From assembly GCF_000374025.1 (NCBI RefSeq), contig NZ_KB893181.1, forward strand, positions 1 to 64,000: DNA of 64,000 nt, in the 5' to 3' direction. The number at the start of each line of letters is the position of its first letter. Within the stretch, counting starts at the first letter, position 1. Position numbers and translations under genes: made by a program. Source of the stretch: Spirosoma panaciterrae DSM 21099 (lineage in GTDB: Bacteria; Bacteroidota; Bacteroidia; Cytophagales; Spirosomataceae). The notes beneath the pieces are model-generated. The model saw nothing but the letters and a program-made list of their open reading frames with translations, did no database searches and had not been told where the DNA came from. Positions 37,296-44,585 of the stretch are shown here, piece after piece.

Positions 37296-38684
37296 ATGAA
37301 GCATAGATATTCCATATTATTTTTCCCGCTGCACGTAATCATTGACTTCCTGAGCCTTAATGTAGGGTTTTTAGGCGCTTATTGGATAAAATTTCATGAA
37401 ATAGAATCAGTGTCGGAGTATCCATATGGATCACTTTGGGCTATATTTAATATCATCTGGTTAATAGAGATAGTACTAGTAAAGCCCTATGTCTATCCTC
37501 GGCAACTATTCAAGTCAGATCATTTAGTTAAGCAATTAGTCGTATTAGTTTTTGTACATGTAGGCGTTATTGCGATCTACTGGATTGCGGTCAAAGGGTA
37601 TTACTACTCACGTGAACATCTGGTAATAGCTTATGCTATTTTCTTATTGCTTGGCTCTCTGGTTCGAATAGGGGGAGTTCTTTTTTTACAGGAGTACAGA
37701 GCAAGAGGATATAATCATAGACGCTATATTGTAGTAGGCTACGGTAAGCTGGCAAAAACTATTCATGGATTTTACGAAGCCCATCCTGAAATGGGCTTTC
37801 ATTTCTATGGCTATTTTGATGACCAATCCCCCGAAAATGGCGAATTTCTTCAGGGCAGTTACCAAGACCTACCAGCTTATATAAAGGAAAATAGGATTGA
37901 CTGTGTGTATTGTTGTATGCCCTACATGGACAATAATCATATTCGGACCATTGTAGATGATGCCGTTGAGTCTGATTATCAGGTTAAATTATTAGTCGAT
38001 TTTAGGGGCTTTTTGATGCGTGGTACTTCAGTAGAATACCATGATTTTTTACCTGTGCTTAATTTATCATCACAGGTTATTGCCGATTTTCGAATTAGCT
38101 TTTTTAAGCGTGCCTTCGATATTATATTCTCATCGAGCATGTTGATTCTCGGCTCCCCTATCTTTTTAATACTGGCTGCTATAACCAAATTTACATCGAA
38201 CGGACCTGTAATTTTCGCCCAAAAACGATACGGACGTTTGGGGCAGGTGTTCACTATTTATAAGTTTCGCAGTATGTACCTTAGCTCAGAGAAGTCGATT
38301 GATGGGCTACAGCATTCACAGGGCGAAACGGACCCACGTATTACGCCATGGGGAGGATTTATGCGTCGTACCCGTCTGGATGAGCTTCCCCAATTTGTCA
38401 ATGTTCTGTTAGGGCAGATGTCAATTGTTGGACCGAGGCCCTTGGCTCAGTATGATGTTGATGCGCTGATGGAGGAAGTGCCCACAGATTTTCAGAAAAT
38501 TCTAACTGTTAAGCCTGGAATTACATCGATTGGTCAGGTAAAGTTTGGGTATGCAGTTAGTATTGAAGAAATGGTCCAGCGATTACGATATGATCTCCTC
38601 TATCCCGAACGTCGATCCTTTTTATTTGATATGTGGATCATTGCCCAAACGGTTAGGGTTATGCTACAGGGACGTGGTAAATAA
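37296..38684 (+). CDS. Polyprenyl-phosphate hexose-1-phosphate transferase (priming enzyme, WcaJ/WbaP type)
   Basis: The 462-residue protein has four or five N-terminal membrane helices, a central Rossmann-like domain (RRYIVVGYGKLAKTIHGF), and a C-terminal catalytic domain with FKRAFDIIFSSSMLILGSP, FAQKRYGRLGQVFTIYKFRSM and RTRLDELPQFVNVLLGQMS then VGPRPL. It transfers a sugar-1-phosphate, usually glucose or galactose, to undecaprenyl phosphate and so starts every repeat unit. Its place at the far end of the locus, between the two Wzi copies, is unusual but not unknown. Confidence 0.92.
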   Translation: MKHRYSILFFPLHVIIDFLSLNVGFLGAYWIKFHEIESVSEYPYGSLWAIFNIIWLIEIVLVKPYVYPRQLFKSDHLVKQLVVLVFVHVGVIAIYWIAVKGYYYSREHLVIAYAIFLLLGSLVRIGGVLFLQEYRARGYNHRRYIVVGYGKLAKTIHGFYEAHPEMGFHFYGYFDDQSPENGEFLQGSYQDLPAYIKENRIDCVYCCMPYMDNNHIRTIVDDAVESDYQVKLLVDFRGFLMRGTSVEYHDFLPVLNLSSQVIADFRISFFKRAFDIIFSSSMLILGSPIFLILAAITKFTSNGPVIFAQKRYGRLGQVFTIYKFRSMYLSSEKSIDGLQHSQGETDPRITPWGGFMRRTRLDELPQFVNVLLGQMSIVGPRPLAQYDVDALMEEVPTDFQKILTVKPGITSIGQVKFGYAVSIEEMVQRLRYDLLYPERRSFLFDMWIIAQTVRVMLQGRGK

Positions 38685-38728
38685 TGTTACTATAAAGGAC
38701 CTGGAAGGGCTTTCCGATCATTGTGTAT

Positions 38729-40258
38729 ATGATATTTAGAGTAGCATGGTTAAGTAGCTTAATAATATGTATTTTACAATGTACTCTGGTTCATGGGCAG
38801 CGTACAAACCAATATCTTCTTGAACTAGGCGCTCTGACTTCGTCTAATCAAACCCCATTTTGGTTGCGAGCAAATCAATATGGAACGGTACCCTTAAAGA
38901 GCCCAATAGGATACCTGTCGGTTGGCCTCAGTTCAGATTATCGTACCATTGACAGCACGGGCTATAAGCCATTGGTGGATTGGGGATACAGTATAAATGC
39001 TGTCACTAACCTAGGCCAAACTAATCAGATACTTTTACCGGAGGCTTACATAAAAGGACGTTTGGGGGCCTTCGAATTGTATGCCGGAAGGCGGAAAGAA
39101 GTGATTGGACTGATGGATACTTTATTGACCACCGGCTCATATATATGGTCTGGTAATGCATTACCAATTCCTAAGATTCAACTATCACTCCCCCAATTTA
39201 CTCCGCTACCCTTTACCAAAGGCCTATTATCCCTGATGGGTACATTCTCACATGGATGGTTTGAGAGCGATAATCGGCTGGTAAAAGGGGTATATCTTCA
39301 TCAGTCCTCTTTCTATGGCCGATTGGGAAAGCCGACCTGGCGGGTTCGTGTATATGGAGGGTTCAATCATCAGGTGATGTGGGGAGGGTATTCTAATTAT
39401 TTAGGGCCCGGTGTTGCGGCTAATGGACGCTTACCATCTGCGATAAAATATTTTCCAGCAGTGGTATTAGGTACCCGTAACCCATTCCCGGATGATCAGA
39501 GTATTCAAACAACTACGAATTTCGAAGAGAATCGAATCGGTAATCATTTAGGATCTGTTGATGTGGCTGCTGACGTAAATATTGGCCATTGGAATCTATT
39601 TGCCTACCGACAGTTCGTTTACGATGATGGCTCTCTTTTTTACGGTACTAATCTGGAGGATGGATTAAATGGACTGCGATTAAAAAATCGTAACTCTCCA
39701 GAAAACTCCGCTTTTTTTTTACGGCAAATTACAGTCGAATATTTATTTACAGGTAGTCAGGGAGGAGATGTGTTCATTCTGGACGATCCGAAACGACGGG
39801 GTCGGGATGATTACTTTAACAATAGTCAGTACTTAGATGGCTGGACGTATTTTGGCCGTACGATCGGCAGCCCTTTTTTAACACCCCAGCAGGAAGTAAA
39901 TTCCTCGTTACCTCCCCGATATGGCATTGCGAATAACCGAGTCAGTGTGTTTCACTTAGGTTTAAGTGCTTTGGTAGCAGGTAAAGTAGATATAACTACC
40001 CGTTTATCATTTAGTAAAAATGCGGGTACCTATGTTACTCCTTATATTACGTTGCCTTCAGAGTTTTCTGGTTTGCTAACGGCTTCTGTGCCTGTCAATC
40101 TATTTGGTGGGGCTGTGTTGAATGGCGCATTGGCACTTGATTCGGGAGAATTATTACCTAATAGTGTTGGAGGATATGTTAGTTTGCGTAAGACAGGTGT
40201 GTTTGTGCATAAACAAAAGCCCCGATCTGTACTCTCTCCCAGATGGCCATTTAAATGA
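38729..40258 (+). CDS. Wzi-type capsule assembly protein (copy 2)
   Basis: From the ATG at 38729 (a GTG at 38723 is also in frame) the protein is 509 residues, starting with a signal peptide (ending VHGQ). It shares with copy 1 PFWLRANQYGTVP, NRIGNHLGSVDVA, VYDDGSLFYGTNLEDGLNG and DDPKRRGRDDYFN at the same positions, but differs elsewhere. It should be an outer-membrane beta-barrel that attaches polysaccharide. Two copies may recognise different polymers or act as a pair. It lies 44 bases after the priming enzyme and is likely co-transcribed with it. Confidence 0.87.
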   Translation: MIFRVAWLSSLIICILQCTLVHGQRTNQYLLELGALTSSNQTPFWLRANQYGTVPLKSPIGYLSVGLSSDYRTIDSTGYKPLVDWGYSINAVTNLGQTNQILLPEAYIKGRLGAFELYAGRRKEVIGLMDTLLTTGSYIWSGNALPIPKIQLSLPQFTPLPFTKGLLSLMGTFSHGWFESDNRLVKGVYLHQSSFYGRLGKPTWRVRVYGGFNHQVMWGGYSNYLGPGVAANGRLPSAIKYFPAVVLGTRNPFPDDQSIQTTTNFEENRIGNHLGSVDVAADVNIGHWNLFAYRQFVYDDGSLFYGTNLEDGLNGLRLKNRNSPENSAFFLRQITVEYLFTGSQGGDVFILDDPKRRGRDDYFNNSQYLDGWTYFGRTIGSPFLTPQQEVNSSLPPRYGIANNRVSVFHLGLSALVAGKVDITTRLSFSKNAGTYVTPYITLPSEFSGLLTASVPVNLFGGAVLNGALALDSGELLPNSVGGYVSLRKTGVFVHKQKPRSVLSPRWPFK

Positions 40259-40331
40259 ACAACTGAAAGGCCGATAACGAACTTTCATTCGATTTTAACG
40301 GATTGAAGATCGCTAAATCTGGTATAAATAC

Positions 40332-40339
40332 TATTTTTG
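40332..40339 (+). promoter_or_regulatory. Bacteroidota-type -7 element
   Basis: TATTTTTG matches TAnnTTTG and lies about 46-53 bases before the serine-hydrolase start. A TTG 26 bases upstream (40303-40305) is too far for a standard -33. Confidence 0.4.
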
Positions 40340-40384
40340 TTTAATGTCTGCTAATAAAAGTACGTTGAAATAAAGTGCGTGAGG

Positions 40385-41635
40385 ATGGTGAGGACGAATA
40401 GTATCTGGAGTTTTTGCACTAGCTTAATTCTCATAGCAATTAGTGTTGCGTGTACGCAGGATTCGCAAAAGAACCTGAATCGATCAGCGCGGGAAATGCG
40501 TAACTGTGCCGATGGGCAATTGCTTACTACCGATCAGGAAGCAGCCATCCGCCAGCAAATCGATGCAGACCGGAAAACGCAGCAGATCGACGAAATTATC
40601 CGGCAGAAAGTTCGAAGCGGCCTGAACGGGAATGTATTGATAGCCCAAAAAGGAATTGTACTCTACAAGCAATCCTTTGGGCTGGGTCATTTCGAAAAAA
40701 GCCAACGAGATACCTTAGTCGAAGATTCTAAGTTTCAATTAGCCTCGTTATCTAAGACGTTTACGGCCGTCGGCACCCTAAAACTGATTCAGGCCGGTAA
40801 ACTGAAGTTTGAAGATACTATTCAAAAATACTACCCGGATTTTCCGTATCACGGCATTACAATTCGGGATTTATTGTGCCATCGGAGTGGGCTGCCTAAT
40901 TACCAATATGCTTTCGATGATAGCATGAAGGTTAATTTCTACAAGAAAGAAAAGCCGTACCCTACCAATGCGACAATTATGCATTGGTTTGCAACTGTGC
41001 AACCTACGCCCAAAGCGTATAACATACCAGGCCGTAGTTTTAGCTACAGCAATACCAACTATATGGTGCTGGCGTCGATCATTGAGAAGGCAACCGGCCT
41101 GAGCTATGAGTCGTTTATCAACAAAAATATCTTTGAGCCACTTGGCATGCATCAGACGTTTGTGGCAACTACCAAAAACGACTCTATAAACCACCATCGA
41201 ACGGCAGGGTATCAGTGGAACCGCCGGATTCCCAAAGATTATTACGACGATGTGGTCGGGGATAAAGGAATTTATTCGACAACAGGGGATCTGTTTCGTT
41301 GGTATCGGGCATTAAATGGCGATTGCCTGCTGCCCCGAAAAATGTTGGCTGAAGCCTTTATCCCACGAAGTTTTGAACGAAAAGGGGCTAAGAATTACGG
41401 GTATGGTTTTCGGATGATGCTCAACGACATGAATCAGCCAGAATATATTTATCACTCAGGCTGGTGGAAGGGCTACAATACGATGTTCTGGTTCAGCCCG
41501 AAAGACGAGTATGTAATCATTATCCTCGGTAACCGCTATAATACAACTGTATATCGGGTAAAGGAGCTTATTGATATACTGCACGGTGGGACAAACAGCA
41601 GTTCATCCGATGCGGATAGCGAAGTAGAAATATGA
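40385..41635 (+). CDS. Beta-lactamase-family serine hydrolase lipoprotein
   Basis: The 416-residue protein has a lipoprotein signal peptide (lipobox SVAC, Cys23) and the class C beta-lactamase/PBP4-type fold. It shows SxxK at Ser121-Lys124 (ASLSKTF), YxN at Tyr221-Asn223 (FSYSNTN) and a third-box HSG (YHSGWWKG). Such enzymes are D-Ala-D-Ala peptidases or esterases more often than true beta-lactamases. The ATG at 40385 is preferred over a GTG two codons earlier. A tight terminator follows. It is probably not part of the polysaccharide pathway. Confidence 0.87.
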   Translation: MVRTNSIWSFCTSLILIAISVACTQDSQKNLNRSAREMRNCADGQLLTTDQEAAIRQQIDADRKTQQIDEIIRQKVRSGLNGNVLIAQKGIVLYKQSFGLGHFEKSQRDTLVEDSKFQLASLSKTFTAVGTLKLIQAGKLKFEDTIQKYYPDFPYHGITIRDLLCHRSGLPNYQYAFDDSMKVNFYKKEKPYPTNATIMHWFATVQPTPKAYNIPGRSFSYSNTNYMVLASIIEKATGLSYESFINKNIFEPLGMHQTFVATTKNDSINHHRTAGYQWNRRIPKDYYDDVVGDKGIYSTTGDLFRWYRALNGDCLLPRKMLAEAFIPRSFERKGAKNYGYGFRMMLNDMNQPEYIYHSGWWKGYNTMFWFSPKDEYVIIILGNRYNTTVYRVKELIDILHGGTNSSSSDADSEVEI

Positions 41636-41639
41636 GTAG

Positions 41640-41663
41640 AGCCGACCAAGCGGTCGGCTTTTT
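41640..41663 (+). terminator. Intrinsic terminator
   Basis: Stem GCCGACC (41641-41647) and GGTCGGC (41652-41658), 4-base loop, then TTTTTA. It closes the serine-hydrolase transcript. Confidence 0.88.
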
Positions 41664-41699
41664 ATTTGAATACTTCTTTGTGATTATTTCTACACGTAT

Positions 41700-42620
41700 A
41701 TGCGCGCTTTCTTCCTTAGTATGCTTTTTATGTCTGGTCTGACTGCGGTTTCTTCGGCACAGGATGTTATAAAATTATGGCCTGATGATGCAATTCCAAA
41801 TGCTATTGCCGGAGCAAGGATTACAGAAGCGTCGGCAACGGATGCCAATGGTATTTTGCGAATCAGCAATGTATCGGTGCCTACTTTAACGGCTTATATG
41901 CCTGCTAAAGAGAAAATGTCTGGGGCAGCCGTGATGATCTGTCCGGGTGGTGGGTATTCGATTCTGGCAGCCAGCCATGAAGGGTCGGATGTGGCGCGTT
42001 GGTTCAATGAAATGGGAATAGCTGCTTTCGTACTGAAATACCGGTTGCCCAATCCTGATATAATGACCAACCAGCAGGAAGTACCGTTATTGGATGCCAT
42101 GCAGGGAATGACTCTGATCCGCCAAAACGCCAGTCGTTATGGTATAGATCCATCCAGAATTGGCGTTATGGGCTTTTCGGCAGGAGGGCATTTAGCGTCA
42201 ACGCTTTCCACGCATTACCATCGGGGGCCTAAAGCGAGCGAACTGGCCAAACCAAACTTTGCTATCTTAATGTACCCCGTAGTCACATTTGGGGAGAAAG
42301 CCCATACGGGTTCACGGGATAAACTATTAGGCAAATTGAACACCTCCCCGGAGCAGGTTGCCTATTACTCCAATGAGCTACAGGTAAGTAACCTAACACC
42401 GCCAACGTTTCTGGTCCATTCTGAAGATGATAAAGCGGTTCCGGTAGAGAATAGCATCAATTATTACCTGGCTTGTCTGAAAAATGGAGTTCCGGCCGAA
42501 ATGCATCTCTATCCAGCCGGAGGGCATGGCTATGGGTTGCGAACAGCAAAATTTGGCTCGCTTAATAAATGGCCCGATGCCTGTAAAGCCTGGCTAACAA
42601 GTTTAGGTTTGTCTAAATAA
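41700..42620 (+). CDS. Secreted alpha/beta-hydrolase (acetyl-esterase-like)
   Basis: The 306-residue protein has a signal peptide (ending VSSAQ) and an alpha/beta-hydrolase fold. The oxyanion-side motif CPGGGYSILA, the nucleophile in MGFSAGGHLAS, an acid in HSEDDKAVP and the catalytic His in PAGGHGYG are all visible. The family includes acetyl-xylan esterases and the BD-FAE esterases of plant-glycan utilisation. It may deacetylate a polysaccharide; the actual substrate is unknown. It is convergent with the prohibitin-like gene, with a long hairpin between. Confidence 0.85.
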   Translation: MRAFFLSMLFMSGLTAVSSAQDVIKLWPDDAIPNAIAGARITEASATDANGILRISNVSVPTLTAYMPAKEKMSGAAVMICPGGGYSILAASHEGSDVARWFNEMGIAAFVLKYRLPNPDIMTNQQEVPLLDAMQGMTLIRQNASRYGIDPSRIGVMGFSAGGHLASTLSTHYHRGPKASELAKPNFAILMYPVVTFGEKAHTGSRDKLLGKLNTSPEQVAYYSNELQVSNLTPPTFLVHSEDDKAVPVENSINYYLACLKNGVPAEMHLYPAGGHGYGLRTAKFGSLNKWPDACKAWLTSLGLSK

Positions 42621-42634
42621 AGAAACAGACAGTG

Positions 42635-42704
42635 AAGAAGGCGGGCGACTGAAGATTGATGATAGAACTATAGGACTCACCAAACTTCAGTCGCCTGTCT
42701 TCTT
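42635..42704. terminator. Long hairpin between convergent genes
   Basis: Twenty-base arms (42635-42654 and 42685-42704) pair with two G-U positions and flank a 30-base loop. The location between two converging genes suggests a shared terminator. It overlaps neither stop codon. Confidence 0.55.
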
Positions 42705-42705
42705 A

Positions 42706-43608
42706 CTAATCATTCAGGATCAAGGGCACATTCCCTCGGCTTCCCATAATCACAATTTTTGCGTTCGGTGAGGCCGCAAGTTCTCGCTGGGCTTTAATCT
42801 GTTCGTATTGCAACTGCTTATCGGTCAGGCCCGTGGCCAGAATTTTCTGATAGTCGGCAATACCCTGTGCTTCGACCCGTTTTCGTTCGGCTTCCTGTCG
42901 CTCCTTTTGTAGAACGAACTGCATTTTCTGGGCATCCTGTTCGGCATTGATTTTCGATTCGATGGTTTTCTTGACTGAAGTAGGTAAGTCGATGTTGCGG
43001 ATCAGCAATTGCTCCAATAGTAATCCACGTTTTCGAAAATCGGCTTCGATGGTTTTATAAATTCGCCCCTGAAATTCATCGCGACGAGTTGAGTACAGCG
43101 CAACAGCATCATAATACACGGCATTATCGCGAATACGCGTACGGGTGATCGGGCGAACAATTTTATCGGTATAATCTTCCCCTATCTGACGATAGATTTT
43201 CGGGGCATCATCGGGCACAACCCGATACAGGACGGTAAGGTCGATGATTACCTCCAGGCCATCAGCCGTAAGAACCCGAATGGCATCGTCGCCTTGTTTC
43301 TGGCCTTCGTCGTGTGAAGCCGACATCGTGTAGTTTTGCGTCTTTATATCAAATTCAGAGACAGCAGCTAGCGGGTTCACAAGATTTAGTCCTGCATTCA
43401 GCACCCGATCACTGACATTGCCAAACAGCGAAATAACCCCAACCTGCCCGGCATCAATTTGTCGAATGCTGGCAGTCAGAGCACCTAGTACCACTAAAAT
43501 AACCCCAACCACTTTGGCGGGCCTTGAAAAGCGCGAAATAGTAAGCGCGGGTGTATTGATGGCAAATCCGGCGATTAAAGCCAGAAAGCCGAGTATGATG
43601 AAAAACAT
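42706..43608 (-). CDS. Prohibitin-type SPFH/Band 7 protein
   Basis: The 300-residue protein has two hydrophobic segments in the first 47 residues, then a Band 7 domain (DAGQVGVISLFGNVSDRVLNAGLNLVNPL) and a charged helical region (QKERQEAERKRVEAQGIADYQKI) typical of prohibitins. SPFH proteins form membrane-bound ring assemblies that organise membranes and control proteases such as FtsH. Bacterial prohibitin-like genes are common in Bacteroidota. A -7 element lies about 140 bases upstream. Confidence 0.9.
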   Translation of the reverse strand: MFFIILGFLALIAGFAINTPALTISRFSRPAKVVGVILVVLGALTASIRQIDAGQVGVISLFGNVSDRVLNAGLNLVNPLAAVSEFDIKTQNYTMSASHDEGQKQGDDAIRVLTADGLEVIIDLTVLYRVVPDDAPKIYRQIGEDYTDKIVRPITRTRIRDNAVYYDAVALYSTRRDEFQGRIYKTIEADFRKRGLLLEQLLIRNIDLPTSVKKTIESKINAEQDAQKMQFVLQKERQEAERKRVEAQGIADYQKILATGLTDKQLQYEQIKAQRELAASPNAKIVIMGSRGNVPLILND

Positions 43609-43744
43609 GATGTATAGTAAATGTGCCGTTCAGCGTTGAACAGTCTGGTTTGAAACGATGGGTAACAACAGGCAGGCGTAACAAAGTGCCGATAGGATCA
43701 GCGATGGGGCGGAGTCATGATTGGCTGTAAGTCAGTAGACAGGC

Positions 43745-43752
43745 CAAATATA
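43745..43752 (-). promoter_or_regulatory. Bacteroidota-type -7 element for the prohibitin-like gene
   Basis: The minus strand reads TATATTTG, matching TAnnTTTG. The resulting leader would be about 130 bases. Apart from this and the DUF1573 terminator, the gap 43609-43909 holds no credible gene. Confidence 0.4.
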
Positions 43753-43843
43753 TAAGGTAATAGGCTGATAGAGAATAACTTTTGGAAGAGTGGACAGCCG
43801 ACAGGGCGATTGGTTATGTGACGGGATGACAAAACCGATTGAA

Positions 43844-43880
43844 CAAAAAAAAGGCATCCGGTAAACAACCAGATGCCTTT
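43844..43880 (-). terminator. Intrinsic terminator of the DUF1573 gene
   Basis: Arms AAAGGCATC (43850-43858) and GATGCCTTT (43872-43880) lie 30 bases past the stop. On the minus strand the hairpin is followed by a run of U (complement of the A run at 43844-43850). Confidence 0.85.
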
Positions 43881-43909
43881 CTTAACCACACTATTAACCC
43901 TTCAGTAGA

Positions 43910-44344
43910 TTAGCGTGAAGTTTTCTTCTTAGGCGCTGTAGCCGCTGGCGTAGCTGCGGTTTCTGCTTCTTTCTGTGTCACGACCTCGCCTTTCAGATAC
44001 AAAACTGCTTGGCCAGCTTCGGCATTGCTGGTTACCGTTACCGATTTATTGAATGGTCCCATGGCAGCCGCGTTGAACGTAGCTGATACCGTTCCCGTTT
44101 TGCCCGGCATGACTGGCTCGCGAGTCCAGCTCGGCTTTGTGCAGCCGCAAGATGCCTGGGCATCGCTGATAACAACTGGATCAGTGCCTGTATTTTTGAA
44201 TTCAAATACGTAGGTTACTGGTTTGCCTTGCTCAACTTTGCCGAAATCATGCGTTTCTTTCGCGAATTTCAAAACGCCTTTCTGTGCGTAGCTAACTGCA
44301 ACAAACACAAATAAAGCTACGAAAAGTGAAAAAATCTTTTTCAT
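43910..44344 (-). CDS. DUF1573 (Ig-like) secreted protein
   Basis: The 144-residue protein has a signal peptide (ending AVSYAQ) and one DUF1573 domain. The family pattern is THDFGKVEQGKPVTYVFEFKNTG, then SCGCTKPSW with its paired cysteines, then PGKTGTVSATFNA. These are small periplasmic or surface beta-sandwich proteins of unknown function, abundant in Bacteroidota. The C-terminus is an Ala/Thr/Lys-rich tail. It stands alone with its own terminator. Confidence 0.88.
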   Translation of the reverse strand: MKKIFSLFVALFVFVAVSYAQKGVLKFAKETHDFGKVEQGKPVTYVFEFKNTGTDPVVISDAQASCGCTKPSWTREPVMPGKTGTVSATFNAAAMGPFNKSVTVTSNAEAGQAVLYLKGEVVTQKEAETAATPAATAPKKKTSR

Positions 44345-44499
44345 TGGACTAAACGGAATTATGATTTGGTTGTTAAGATATTTACCCTCACAACCTCAAT
44401 CATAGCAAACATTTTGCCAATCCTTGCAGGTTGTTGTTTGGTTAACAAAGAAACTCAAAAAATCGTTTTTTTGAAAGCTGTCTTGTTTTGACTTACTTT

Positions 44500-44507
44500 T
44501 ACTTTTG
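44500..44507 (+). promoter_or_regulatory. Bacteroidota-type -7 element for the fused E1 gene
   Basis: TACTTTTG matches TAnnTTTG, about 80 bases before the GTG start. Several TTG triplets lie upstream but none at exactly 19-21 bases. Confidence 0.45.
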
Positions 44508-44585
44508 TTAAGTAATTGGGGTAAGATAAGCCATCCACTTCATCGATAAATTGAAAGTTAGACGATTTTAATCCGTAGCTCTGTT

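Noticed and set aside
43698..43889. 63-residue minus-strand frame in the prohibitin-DUF1573 gap
   Set aside because: It covers the DUF1573 terminator and a promoter element, so it is unlikely to be coding.
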